From: Candidatus Altimarinota bacterium
Lineage (GTDB): Bacteria > Patescibacteriota > Gracilibacteria > UBA4473
Length of the DNA stretch: 9,547 bases
Reading direction: 5' to 3'
Assembly (NCBI GenBank): GCA_905478675.1
Contig: CAJQJI010000085.1
Coordinates: 1-9,547 of the forward strand
Position 1 is the first letter of the stretch; each line of letters starts with the position of its first letter. The position numbers and the translations under genes were made by a program. The notes below the pieces were generated by a model. The model did not search any database. It saw only the letters and a program-made list of their open reading frames with translations, and was not told the DNA's origin. Of this stretch, positions 1-7,296 are shown piece after piece.

Positions 1-661
1 TTTTAAACCCCGCATTAAGGGCTACTTGATGACGCTTGGCCACCAAAGCATCAAGCACTTCATCCAAGGCGTCTAAATCTTTCAAACGTCGCTCCGTTAT
101 TAATTTATAAACCGTCTCTCGTTCGGAACGATCAGGGCTTTCTAAAACTTGAGCCGCCGCTTGCATCGTTAATTCTTTCCCGTCATGAGTAATCGTCATT
201 GCCCCATTAATCTCACCAAATTTTTGCGCCAAAGTTTCTAACTCCGTAAACAAGGGTACATTGGCTTCTCTAAAAATTTTCACCGATGTTTTCAAATTTC
301 GTTTAAAGGTTAAGTAAGGTTTATCGGGTAAATCTTCAAACACCGAACATTGAACAATTTTATTATTCAGTTTATCACCCCATACCGCTAATTCTGGTTG
401 AATTTTTTCTACAAATTCAGCGAAACTTTTTTTATAATCTTCATTTGTGGTGTGGCAATTCATATTAATATAACGCCAGGCAAAATCTTCCTCAAGCACC
501 GCTTCTAATTCACTTCTATCTTTTAAAAACTGTTCTAAAAATTCGACCGAATCTAATTCTCGATTGAGTAAATTTTCATAAAACGACTTTAACTTTTCCC
601 ACGTAGTGACGCTAAAGTCTTCCGGCAAAAAAGTTCGAGGCGGTCGAGAAAATTGAGTCAT
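1..661 (-). CDS. M3-family oligoendopeptidase (PepF-like), N-terminal part, runs off the window
   Basis: The first 220 codons of a gene that continues past position 1. It is read from ATG at 661-659 and begins MTQFSRPPRTFLPEDF. The N-terminus (PRTFLPEDFSVTTWEKLKSF), the segment with AWRYINMNCHTTNEDY (about residues 61-76) and the stretch ending LDALVAKRHQVALNAGFK match the helical N-terminal region of bacterial M3 oligoendopeptidases, which are cytoplasmic zinc peptidases that cut short peptides and have about 560-600 residues. The catalytic HExxH lies in the C-terminal half, outside the window, so activity cannot be judged. The gene starts 72 nt after the ygjP stop and has no good Shine-Dalgarno; an AAGGTGA lies about 15 nt too far upstream. 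A TATAAA box ends only 6 nt before the ATG, so the message could be leaderless. The family call is firm; the PepF subfamily is an inference. Confidence 0.85.
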   Translation of the reverse strand, partial: MTQFSRPPRTFLPEDFSVTTWEKLKSFYENLLNRELDSVEFLEQFLKDRSELEAVLEEDFAWRYINMNCHTTNEDYKKSFAEFVEKIQPELAVWGDKLNNKIVQCSVFEDLPDKPYLTFKRNLKTSVKIFREANVPLFTELETLAQKFGEINGAMTITHDGKELTMQAAAQVLESPDRSERETVYKLITERRLKDLDALDEVLDALVAKRHQVALNAGFK

Positions 662-667
662 AGCTTT

Positions 668-693
668 TTTATAAAATCACCTTAATCTTACAA
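668..693 (-). promoter_or_regulatory. Possible promoter for the M3 peptidase gene
   Basis: On the minus strand TTGTAA (693-688) and TATAAA (673-668) are separated by 14 nt, which is short for a sigma-70-type promoter. The -10 candidate is good (5 of 6) and the -35 is weak. The -10 ends 6 nt before the ATG at 661, so transcription would start at or next to the start codon. The region is AT-rich, so chance is a real alternative. Confidence 0.25.
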
Positions 694-733
694 TTTTTTC
701 ATTTAATTAAAACGAGGAATCAGCCAAATAAAT

Positions 734-1435
734 TTAGAGTAAAAACCCCAATAATCGGCTTTGATTTTCATGAAGCCATTTTTTATGACTTTTAAAATTC
801 GGGTCTAAACGGGCCACTAAATGCCAAAAGGCCGGCGAATGATTCATTTGTTTTAAATGACACACTTCGTGTACCACTAAGTAATCAATCACTTCTTTAG
901 GCGCCAGCATAATGCGCCAGTTATAATTTAAATTCTTTTTTGAAGAACAACTCCCCCACCGACTTTTAGTATTTTTAATACGCAGTTCATTAAAGTTTGT
1001 ATTTAATTTTTCTGCAAAAAAAGCTGAGCGTTCGGCTAAATACTCCCGCGCTTGATCTCTATAGAAATTTTCAATCAAAGTTTTAATTTGCACGGTTCTT
1101 TCAGCCCCTTTGGGATTTAAAAATAAAACCAATCGGTCAGTTTGCATCTCGTAAAAAGATTTTTTAGAAAGACTATCAGCGATTAAGATTGAACAATAAT
1201 TTTGATCAAATAAGGTTAAACTAAATCCGTTTTCAAATTGTTGATACGAGTGTACAGGGATCTCCGGCACTATTTTTTTACGCTGCGCTTCCACCCATTG
1301 CCAATTAGTTTTCACAAACAAATGCCCTGCGGCGGCAGGCACAAATCGAGGCAAAACTAACGTTAACTCTCCCGTCGAATTCAACGTCATTCGTAAACGT
1401 TTTGCTTTCGCACTCCGACGAATTTGGTACTCCAT
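734..1435 (-). CDS. YgjP-like (DUF45/WLM) metal-dependent hydrolase
   Basis: A 233-residue protein of the YgjP/DUF45 family, which are small soluble proteins with a zinc-metallopeptidase-like fold. The signature is VVHEVCHLKQMNHSPAFW. With the ATG start, H189, E190 and H193 form HExxH, and H199 in the MNHSPAFW segment is the third ligand. The preceding RWGSC motif (about residues 159-163) and the N-terminal IRRSAKAKRLRM segment are also family hallmarks. The biological substrate of this family is poorly established, so I do not name one. I chose ATG at 1435 because it shares its A with the pgl stop (TAATG), which suggests translational coupling. A TTG at 1450 would add five residues and overlap pgl by 16 nt. 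No Shine-Dalgarno is visible. Family certain; function open. Confidence 0.88.
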   Translation of the reverse strand: MEYQIRRSAKAKRLRMTLNSTGELTLVLPRFVPAAAGHLFVKTNWQWVEAQRKKIVPEIPVHSYQQFENGFSLTLFDQNYCSILIADSLSKKSFYEMQTDRLVLFLNPKGAERTVQIKTLIENFYRDQAREYLAERSAFFAEKLNTNFNELRIKNTKSRWGSCSSKKNLNYNWRIMLAPKEVIDYLVVHEVCHLKQMNHSPAFWHLVARLDPNFKSHKKWLHENQSRLLGFLL

Positions 1436-2073
1436 TAAGCGTTTAACCAAAAAATGTAAGCATTATCCCAATCAAGTAATTCACGCGCGGGAAATTTCTG
1501 CTTATCGGTTTTCGGATCGGTAATGGTTTTAAAAATTTCTTTTTTACCCCGTCCTTGCAATAAAACGATAACTTTTTTTGATTTTTTCAAGGCTTCAAAC
1601 GTAAGGGTCAGTCTTTCTTTGACCGCAAATAAAGCCGGCGCTTCCGCTTCAAGACATAAACTATCGGTGACCTGCAAAGCTGAAGAGTCTGGAAATAATG
1701 AAGCCGTATGTCCATCTGGCCCTACGCCTAGCACTGCCACGTCAAATAAGTAATCGTCCTCCGTTTTAAGTTCTAGTTCATATTCAGCGGCACACTCGGC
1801 GGCACTCATACCCGGTTTATAAAAATCGAGTCGATCAACGTAATTTTTTTCTTTTAACTTTTTACGAATCAAACCCGCGTTTGAATCTGGGTGATTTGAA
1901 GGCACACATCGCTCATCAGCTAAAAATATTTCAGCCGTATCAGGCACAAAAATATGATCTAAATAATTGGCCGCACTGCCCCCGCTCATCGCTAACCGTT
2001 CAGGCCAGCTCGACAAACTTTCAACTAAAGTCCAAAGCTGATCTGGTTTCGTAAACGTTTTAATTTCTGCCAT
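1435..2073 (-). CDS. pgl: 6-phosphogluconolactonase (DevB/Pgl type)
   Basis: Hydrolyses 6-phosphoglucono-delta-lactone to 6-phosphogluconate, the second step of the oxidative pentose phosphate pathway, in the cytoplasm. The family signatures are clear: SGGS (30-33), LADERCVPSNHPDSNAGLI (51-69) and the phosphate/sugar-binding loop GVGPDGHTASLFP (116-128). KERLTLTFEAL (about 152-162) corresponds to the conserved RLTLT segment, and FPARELL near the end is the usual PA-LL motif. At 212 residues it is shorter than the common 230-260 but has all the motifs, so it looks complete. It starts one base after the zwf stop (TAA-T-ATG), and its own TAA overlaps the ygjP start, so it sits in the middle of a coupled operon. 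Which enzyme it is leaves little doubt, because zwf and gnd are adjacent. Confidence 0.95.
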   Translation of the reverse strand: MAEIKTFTKPDQLWTLVESLSSWPERLAMSGGSAANYLDHIFVPDTAEIFLADERCVPSNHPDSNAGLIRKKLKEKNYVDRLDFYKPGMSAAECAAEYELELKTEDDYLFDVAVLGVGPDGHTASLFPDSSALQVTDSLCLEAEAPALFAVKERLTLTFEALKKSKKVIVLLQGRGKKEIFKTITDPKTDKQKFPARELLDWDNAYIFWLNA

Positions 2074-2074
2074 A

Positions 2075-3526
2075 TTAACTGGGTTGATACCATTTAAAAT
2101 TAGTGCCTTTCATTAAATTATGTTGTCCAGCTGGCCCCTCGCACCCAGCTTTATAAATTTCAGGTTTTAAGTTCGCTACTCGCATAAAATCAATCACCTG
2201 ATCAATAATATGCCACGAAGCCACAATCTCGGGCATCCCCAAAAAGAATCGTTTCTCCCCTCTCGCAACATCCAGCAACAATAAACCATGCTCTGGTAAA
2301 CAGTAATCACCATAACACGCAATAGACTCACTAGCGGCAATTTCGCCTTTTCGCAGCGTCGCCCCATCTTCATCCAGTAGACGAATCTGAATACTTTCAT
2401 GGGGATAGAACTCAATAATAACTCGATTCGGTTCCTGCTCGGCATCTTGAAACGAAAATTTTTTTAACTCAACCACCAAGTAAGTGTGCTTGGTATGTAA
2501 TTTTTTTCCCGTTCGTAAAAAAATCGGCACATCATGCCACGTTTCTCGATTAATACTTAAACGTAAGGCAGCAAAAGTTTCCGTGTTCGAATTCTTCACT
2601 TTTTTATCTTCCGCTTTATAGCCTTCATACTGGCCAAGCGCTAAGTGATTAGTATCCGTTTTAAAATCTAACGCATTTAAAATAGCCGTTCGTTCTTCTT
2701 GCACGCGCTCGGCCTCATCATCAATCGGAATCGACATGGTAAGCATGGCCAGCACTTGTAATAAATGCGACTGAACGACATCTTTAATGGTCCCCACTTC
2801 ATCAAAATACCCTACGCGTTCTCCTACGCCCATCGGTTCTATCGCCGAAATTTGAATATTGGCAATCTCACGCCCTTTTAACATACTGTTTAAAATTCGG
2901 TTCATATGTCGAAGCGGAATTAAACTTCGCACCGCTTTTTTACCTAAATAATGATCTAAAAAATAAAGCTGAGATTCACAATAATGATGTGATAAAAAAT
3001 GAAACAACGCTTGCGCAGTCGTTTCATCACTACCAAAGGGTTTTTCTAAAATAAGACGAATATCATTCTGTTTCGGCTCAAACACCGCTGCCACTTGCGT
3101 TAAAATCGGTTTGACCACAAAAGGCGGCACCGAAAAATACATTAAATGCTGCGGCTGTTGTTTTGAAATACACTTTTCACCCAAAAATTCTTTAAATTTA
3201 TCAAAATCCGTTTCGCTATCATACTGTCCACTAAAGTAATGAACATTTTTAAGCAGTGATTCAAGTATTTGGTTTTGGTAGTCCCCCCACGAGTCTTTGT
3301 AGTGCTGTCTTACGGAATCTGCAAAGTCTTTTCTAAAGTCTTCTTGAGATTTTTGACTCCGCGCAAAGCCGACAATCGCTAACGCTTCTGGAAATCTTTT
3401 CTGTTCCGCTAAGGCAAAAATAGCCGGAAAAATTTTAAGTTTTGCTAAATCGCCAGACGCGCCGTAAATCGTAAAAATCAAAGGATCTTTCACTCTATAA
3501 ATCGAACCCATATCGGTCATCGTCAT
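2075..3526 (-). CDS. zwf: Glucose-6-phosphate 1-dehydrogenase
   Basis: Oxidises glucose 6-phosphate to 6-phosphoglucono-delta-lactone with reduction of NADP+ (or NAD+), the entry step of the oxidative pentose phosphate pathway. It has 483 residues, a normal length. The N-terminal Rossmann motif is YGASGDLAK (21-29) and EKPFGSD is at 161-167. The substrate signature DHYLGKK is at 191-197, and the catalytic histidine is H254 in DVVQSHLLQ (249-257). FLRTGKKL and the C-terminal segment with LLLLDVARGEKRFF are typical. Two departures from the usual consensus are visible: the residues before DHYLGK are FL rather than RI, and the common QNHLL is QSHLL. The start at 3526 gives MTMTDMGSIYRV. ATGs at 3520 and 3511 are in frame and also possible, because no Shine-Dalgarno marks any of them. 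It lies 12 nt after gnd and 1 nt before pgl. Confidence 0.95.
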   Translation of the reverse strand: MTMTDMGSIYRVKDPLIFTIYGASGDLAKLKIFPAIFALAEQKRFPEALAIVGFARSQKSQEDFRKDFADSVRQHYKDSWGDYQNQILESLLKNVHYFSGQYDSETDFDKFKEFLGEKCISKQQPQHLMYFSVPPFVVKPILTQVAAVFEPKQNDIRLILEKPFGSDETTAQALFHFLSHHYCESQLYFLDHYLGKKAVRSLIPLRHMNRILNSMLKGREIANIQISAIEPMGVGERVGYFDEVGTIKDVVQSHLLQVLAMLTMSIPIDDEAERVQEERTAILNALDFKTDTNHLALGQYEGYKAEDKKVKNSNTETFAALRLSINRETWHDVPIFLRTGKKLHTKHTYLVVELKKFSFQDAEQEPNRVIIEFYPHESIQIRLLDEDGATLRKGEIAASESIACYGDYCLPEHGLLLLDVARGEKRFFLGMPEIVASWHIIDQVIDFMRVANLKPEIYKAGCEGPAGQHNLMKGTNFKWYQPS

Positions 3527-3538
3527 TTAAGTTTTAAA

Positions 3539-4954
3539 TTAATTTCCCCATTCGGTATGAAACGTGCCATCTCTATCTATACGCTGATAAGTATGGGCCC
3601 CAAAACTATCTCTTAAGGCCTGAATAAAATTAGCCGAAGTTCTTTCTTCGGTCATAGCTTCTAAACTCGCTAAAGCCGCACCTAAACAAAAAAGAGGCGT
3701 ACCCGATTGTACGCCTAAATTATTAATAGTACGCAAACTCAACCACGCTTGTTGTAAATCTTGAGCGATTGCATTAATTGACCACAAAGGCGCATTATTT
3801 GCTTCCACAAAAGCCTCGTGTAACGTATTTAAAATTTGCGCTCGAATAATACACCCCCCTTCCCAAATACGCGCCACTTCAGCGTAATTAAGCTCCCAAT
3901 GCATTTCCTCCGCCGCTTGTCGCAACAAATCAAACCCTTGCGCATAAGCTACCAACATACCCGCATATAAAGCCGACTCTAATTCGGGAATAATATCGAT
4001 TAAAGCCTCTTCTGGCAGCATATTCCCAGTACTTGGATTTTCATATTGCTTCGCTAGCTGCATTCTAAAGTCTTTTCGACTCGAAACCGTTCGTGCGTGC
4101 ACCGCTTGAATAATGGTTGAAATATCAACCCCTCGCTCTAACCCCTCAATAGCCGTCCAACGCCCAGTCCCCTTTTGTCCCGCCTTATCTAAAATTTCAT
4201 CCAACAAATACCCTTCCCCTAAATCATCTTTTTCTCGTAAAATTGGCACCGCAATTTCAAACAGAAAAGACTGCAACTTTCCTTCATTATATTTTTCAAA
4301 AATATCGGCAATTTCTGGAGCGCTTAAACCAAAACTTTTTGAAAGCAGGTCATAGGCTTCTGCCATCATTTGCATCACCGCATATTCAATACCGTTATGC
4401 ACCATTTTAACATAATGACCGGCCCCATTTTCTCCTAAATACGTCACACAAGGGTTTCCTGAAAAATCTTTAGCCGCAATCGCCGTAAAAATTGGCGCTA
4501 AGTTCTCCCACACAGTCTTATTCCCCCCAGGCATAAGACTCGGTCCCTTTAATGCCCCTTCTTCGCCTCCACTGACCCCACAACCAAAAAAATGAAAGCC
4601 TTGAGTCGAAAGTTCTGCTTCACGGCGAATAGTGTCCGGGAAATGCGAGTTTCCACAGTCAATAATGGTATCCCCTTTATCAAGCAAGGGTAGTAACGAA
4701 GCTATAACGGCATCAACGGGGCTTCCAGCTTGCACCATGACAATAATTTTTCGAGGGCTTGTAAGCGATTCTACAAAATCTTTTAATTCCGCTTGGCCTT
4801 CTAAGGTCTCACTTCCATATTGATCAATAAAATTGTTCATAGTTTTAGTCGTTCGGTTATAAACCGAAATCTTAAAACCACGGCTCTCAATATTACGAGC
4901 TAAATTCTGTCCCATGACGGCTAACCCAATTAATCCGATATCTGACTGTGCCAT
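3539..4954 (-). CDS. gnd: 6-phosphogluconate dehydrogenase, decarboxylating
   Basis: Converts 6-phosphogluconate to ribulose 5-phosphate and CO2 with reduction of NADP+, closing the oxidative pentose phosphate branch. At 471 residues it is the long, E. coli-type homodimeric form. The Rossmann loop is GLIGLAVMGQNLARN (7-21). Substrate and catalytic residues are all present: N102 in CGNS, S128-G129-G130 in CGVSGGEEGA, and K183, H186, N187 and E190 in GHYVKMVHNGIEY. From the C-terminal tail, R448 and H454 in RDSFGAHTYQRID reach into the partner subunit. The usual GIEYGDMQ reads GIEYAVMQ here; the catalytic positions are unaffected. It is first in the gnd-zwf-pgl-ygjP cluster, 75 nt after rimK. 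There is no Shine-Dalgarno, but promoter-like boxes precede it. Confidence 0.96.
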   Translation of the reverse strand: MAQSDIGLIGLAVMGQNLARNIESRGFKISVYNRTTKTMNNFIDQYGSETLEGQAELKDFVESLTSPRKIIVMVQAGSPVDAVIASLLPLLDKGDTIIDCGNSHFPDTIRREAELSTQGFHFFGCGVSGGEEGALKGPSLMPGGNKTVWENLAPIFTAIAAKDFSGNPCVTYLGENGAGHYVKMVHNGIEYAVMQMMAEAYDLLSKSFGLSAPEIADIFEKYNEGKLQSFLFEIAVPILREKDDLGEGYLLDEILDKAGQKGTGRWTAIEGLERGVDISTIIQAVHARTVSSRKDFRMQLAKQYENPSTGNMLPEEALIDIIPELESALYAGMLVAYAQGFDLLRQAAEEMHWELNYAEVARIWEGGCIIRAQILNTLHEAFVEANNAPLWSINAIAQDLQQAWLSLRTINNLGVQSGTPLFCLGAALASLEAMTEERTSANFIQALRDSFGAHTYQRIDRDGTFHTEWGN

Positions 4955-4963
4955 ACAAACGCG

Positions 4964-4992
4964 TTATTAAGTACGGCTCAATAGTAACACAA
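4964..4992 (-). promoter_or_regulatory. Candidate promoter of the gnd-zwf-pgl operon
   Basis: In the 75-nt gap between rimK and gnd the minus strand carries TTGTGT (4992-4987), a 17-nt spacer and TAATAA (4969-4964). That would place the transcript start within a few bases of the gnd ATG at 4954. An overlapping alternative is an extended -10 element, TGTTACTAT (4989-4981), with a weak TTGGGT at 5007-5002, giving a leader of roughly 20 nt. Neither is strong. There is no terminator hairpin in the gap, so read-through from rimK is also possible. Confidence 0.3.
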
Positions 4993-5029
4993 CCCGCTTA
5001 AACCCAAAGCCTAAAATACGTAAGTTAAA

Positions 5030-5935
5030 CTACAAAGCCGTCCCTTCTGTCTTTAAAGAAATAAAACGTAAAATTTCTAAGGGAATATTCAAACCCGTTG
5101 CTTGTTCGAAGCCTTCAAAGCCCGGAGAAGAATTCACCTCACACACTCTATACCCTTCTTTATCCATCAAAATATCGACGCCCGCAATATCTAAGTTAAG
5201 GGCCTTCGCGCTTTCAACCGCCAGCCATTCCAGTTCTGGGTTTAACGGAAAATTCAACACCGAACCGCCACGAGAAAAATTGGCTTTATAACCATCATTT
5301 CCAGCCGAACGAAGCATGGCCCCGACCGCGCGCCCCCCAATGACAAAAACGCGTAAATCTTTCCCTTTACTGGCGGAAATAAATTCCTGCAAAATCAAAA
5401 TTTGTCGTTCATCATTCGTTTTTCCAATCAGATGAAATATATCTTCTAAGTGTGATGGTTTATCACAAAGTAAAACCCCTTTCCCTTGTGACCCTGCCAC
5501 CGTTTTTACAATCAAAGGAAAATCGAAATGTTTTTTAACCCACTCCGAATCTAACGGCATACGGGCCAACATAGTTTTTGGTAAGGGAATATTATTTTGT
5601 GAAAGGATTTGAATCGAGTGTAATTTATCACGGGCTTGCGCGATGCTATTCGCCCCGTTTAACACAAACACCCCTAAGTTTTCTAACTGCCTTAGCCCCG
5701 CTAAACTAATATAACTCGCCGCCGATCCCATTCGAGGAATTACTACGTCTGGTAGTTTTTTATATCGGCTTTGGTACAACACTCGATCTGTTTTTTCTAC
5801 TGGCTCAATAATCTCTAAATCACGAGCATTAATCAGCTCTAAATCATGCCCTAAGGCTCTAAATTCCGCCTTAAAACGCTGGTAAGGATAAATACCCCAT
5901 TTCTTTTTCCCTTCGGTTAAAATCCAAATTTTCAT
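5030..5935 (-). CDS. rimK: RimK-family ATP-grasp alpha-L-glutamate ligase
   Basis: A 301-residue ATP-grasp ligase that aligns end to end with RimK, the enzyme that adds glutamates to the C-terminus of ribosomal protein S6 in E. coli. Related family members act on other carrier proteins or small molecules, so the substrate here is not proven. Visible landmarks are VVIPRMGSAAS (64-74), ARDKLHSIQIL (101-111), the ATP-binding lysine K144 in LIVKTVAGSQGKG, and DLRVFVIGG (193-201). NFSRGGS is at 219-225. The metal-binding carboxylates are D254 in AGVDIL, E266 and N268 in CEVNSSPGFEG. It ends with TAG. It is divergent from the DtxR-type regulator (the ATGs are 165 nt apart from the preferred regulator start) and upstream of gnd. 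There is no Shine-Dalgarno. TTGCTT-16 nt-TATCGT in the divergent gap is a weak promoter candidate. Family certain; target inferred. Confidence 0.9.
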   Translation of the reverse strand: MKIWILTEGKKKWGIYPYQRFKAEFRALGHDLELINARDLEIIEPVEKTDRVLYQSRYKKLPDVVIPRMGSAASYISLAGLRQLENLGVFVLNGANSIAQARDKLHSIQILSQNNIPLPKTMLARMPLDSEWVKKHFDFPLIVKTVAGSQGKGVLLCDKPSHLEDIFHLIGKTNDERQILILQEFISASKGKDLRVFVIGGRAVGAMLRSAGNDGYKANFSRGGSVLNFPLNPELEWLAVESAKALNLDIAGVDILMDKEGYRVCEVNSSPGFEGFEQATGLNIPLEILRFISLKTEGTAL

Positions 5936-6015
5936 AGTTCAAAGTGGTTAGAACTAGTGGAGTTTATTCATCTCTTAAAATTTGCAAACGATAAACTTTT
6001 ACCGCTAGCAAGCAA

Positions 6016-6043
6016 TTGATCATTTCTTCAAAAATATTATAAG
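6016..6043 (+). promoter_or_regulatory. Candidate promoter of the DtxR/MntR-type gene
   Basis: TTGATC (6016-6021), a 16-nt spacer and TATAAG (6038-6043) make the best sigma-70-like pair in the window. The -10 ends 6 nt before an in-frame ATG at 6050, so the predicted transcript begins at about that ATG. It lies in the gap shared with the divergent rimK promoter region, so a repressor bound here could affect both genes. TGATCA (6017-6022) overlaps the -35 but is too short to call an operator. Confidence 0.45.
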
Positions 6044-6100
6044 TACACTATGCGATGCACTCAACCCAACAAAGTCTGGAAAGGATTTCATGATAATCCA

Positions 6101-6493
6101 ATGACGCACAGCGAAGCGCATTATTTAATGACCATCTATGATTTACAAAAAGCTCGGGCAGCCGACCTCGTAACGGCCCTAAATATTGCCGCTCCAACCG
6201 TTTCACAAGCCCTGAAAGCGTTAGTTAAAAAAGGCTGGATCATTCAAAATGAAGATAAAAGTTTTAGCCTTATGGCAGAACGAGCCCCAATCGTGGCTCA
6301 GATTGAAACCAACAAAGCACTGTTAATGGATCTTTTTGTTACTCAATTAGGACTCAGCAAAGAAATAGCCGATCGAGATTCATGCAAAATAGAACATCTA
6401 TTGAGCCCTGAAGCGGCGGCCGCTTTAGAAAAATTCTTACACAAACAACACGGACACAAAGCTAAAAGTGGCGGTTTGCCAGTCTTAAGTTAA
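6101..6493 (+). CDS. DtxR/MntR-family metal-dependent transcriptional repressor, two-domain form
   Basis: A 130-residue winged-helix regulator. MTHSEAHYLMTIYDLQ is the classic DtxR/MntR first helix, RAADLVTALNIAAPTVSQALKAL (19-41) is the helix-turn-helix, and RDSCKIEHLLSPE (92-104) is the dimerisation/metal segment. It lacks the C-terminal SH3-like domain and so has MntR-like length. Aligned with DtxR, the ancillary site is kept (C95, E98, H99, and H7 where DtxR has Met10). The main-site positions H79, E83 and H98 are K72, M76 and D91. It probably senses Fe2+ or Mn2+, but the changed ligands make the metal uncertain. I prefer ATG at 6101 because homologues begin there. An in-frame ATG at 6050 would add 17 residues and sits where the transcript is predicted to start. 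The TAA overlaps the convergent gene by 4 nt. Confidence 0.82.
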   Translation: MTHSEAHYLMTIYDLQKARAADLVTALNIAAPTVSQALKALVKKGWIIQNEDKSFSLMAERAPIVAQIETNKALLMDLFVTQLGLSKEIADRDSCKIEHLLSPEAAAALEKFLHKQHGHKAKSGGLPVLS

Positions 6494-7296
6494 AAATCAT
6501 TCACCCCCAACTCACGCTCAGCAAAAAACCTAAATTCTCCGCTTTGAATTAAGGCACAACCTTTTCGTGAACGTTGAGCCCACGTATAGAGATTCAGCTT
6601 TTCCCCTTCTGGAGTAATACGACCAGAAAGACACAAAAGCCCTTTCGTCCTAACCGAGGTTGCAATCAAGATTCTTTTAACCTTGAAACGCCATTTTTCA
6701 AATAAACTCCCTTTCATTCGAGCGGATTCAATCGACGTATAACGCGGGTCAAGAATATGTGTATTAGCCGCCGCAAATACCAGACGAAAAACATTTTCTG
6801 GGCAATGCTCAAAATTTAAATCACGATAATGGTGTAGTGTATTAATCCCCGTTAATAATATAATCGAACTTTCACGGCTAAAATCCGTTTTAGCAACCCC
6901 TTCTTCAATATCGTTAATAGGCACAGAAGCCGCTGTAGCCAGACTATCCATATAATCAAGCAATAGTCCGGCCTCACTTTCCTTCGATTCGGCTAATAAT
7001 TCTTGCTCCCAAAATAACAACAAATCATCAAGCCTCTGAGGCTCACCTAAAGCATCTTGCGTTCGAACATAATCCGCAAAAAAACGAATCGCTAAAGCCG
7101 AGACAACATGTAATTGCTCGTCGGGTGTAAGCGTTTCTAAGTCAGGTGAGTCGAGTAACGCTTCGACTTTTTGAACCCCAAGGCGCAGCAGATTCCTATA
7201 AATCCCTTTATTCTCTGAATCAGTTAAAACTGGCGAAATAGCGGCTTTTGTTGCCGCCTTAAAAGGACAACCTGACGACTTTTCTAAATGACTCAT
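6490..7296 (-). CDS. Uncharacterised 268-residue protein with acidic N-terminal and basic C-terminal parts
   Basis: I do not recognise this protein. It begins MSHLEKSSGCPFKAATK. Residues about 30-130 look helical and rich in Asp/Glu and Leu (for example LLFWEQELLAESKESEAGLLL at 93-113, shown here only as a composition landmark). The C-terminal 80 residues are basic (MKGSLFEKWRFKVKRIL) and may form beta strands. There are four cysteines (C10, C165, C222, C247); two are followed by proline (GCPF, HCPE), but they do not form a CxxC metal site. No signal peptide or membrane helix is apparent, so it is probably cytoplasmic. It is an intact ORF with codon use like its neighbours. It converges on the DtxR-type gene with a 4-nt overlap and lies downstream of the pnp terminator with its own promoter-like boxes. 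Its ATG overlaps the stop of a short leader ORF (TGATG) and lacks its own Shine-Dalgarno. Confidence 0.8.
   Translation of the reverse strand: MSHLEKSSGCPFKAATKAAISPVLTDSENKGIYRNLLRLGVQKVEALLDSPDLETLTPDEQLHVVSALAIRFFADYVRTQDALGEPQRLDDLLLFWEQELLAESKESEAGLLLDYMDSLATAASVPINDIEEGVAKTDFSRESSIILLTGINTLHHYRDLNFEHCPENVFRLVFAAANTHILDPRYTSIESARMKGSLFEKWRFKVKRILIATSVRTKGLLCLSGRITPEGEKLNLYTWAQRSRKGCALIQSGEFRFFAERELGVNDF

Noticed and set aside
1448..1450. TTG start for the YgjP-like protein
   Set aside because: It adds five residues inside pgl and lacks a Shine-Dalgarno, whereas the ATG at 1435 forms a TAATG overlap with the pgl stop and fits the family N-terminus.
5935..5956. Inverted repeat TAGTTC-10 nt-GAACTA at the rimK start
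   Set aside because: Only six bases per arm with a long spacer, and one arm includes the start codon's first base. It is likely by chance and not listed as an operator.
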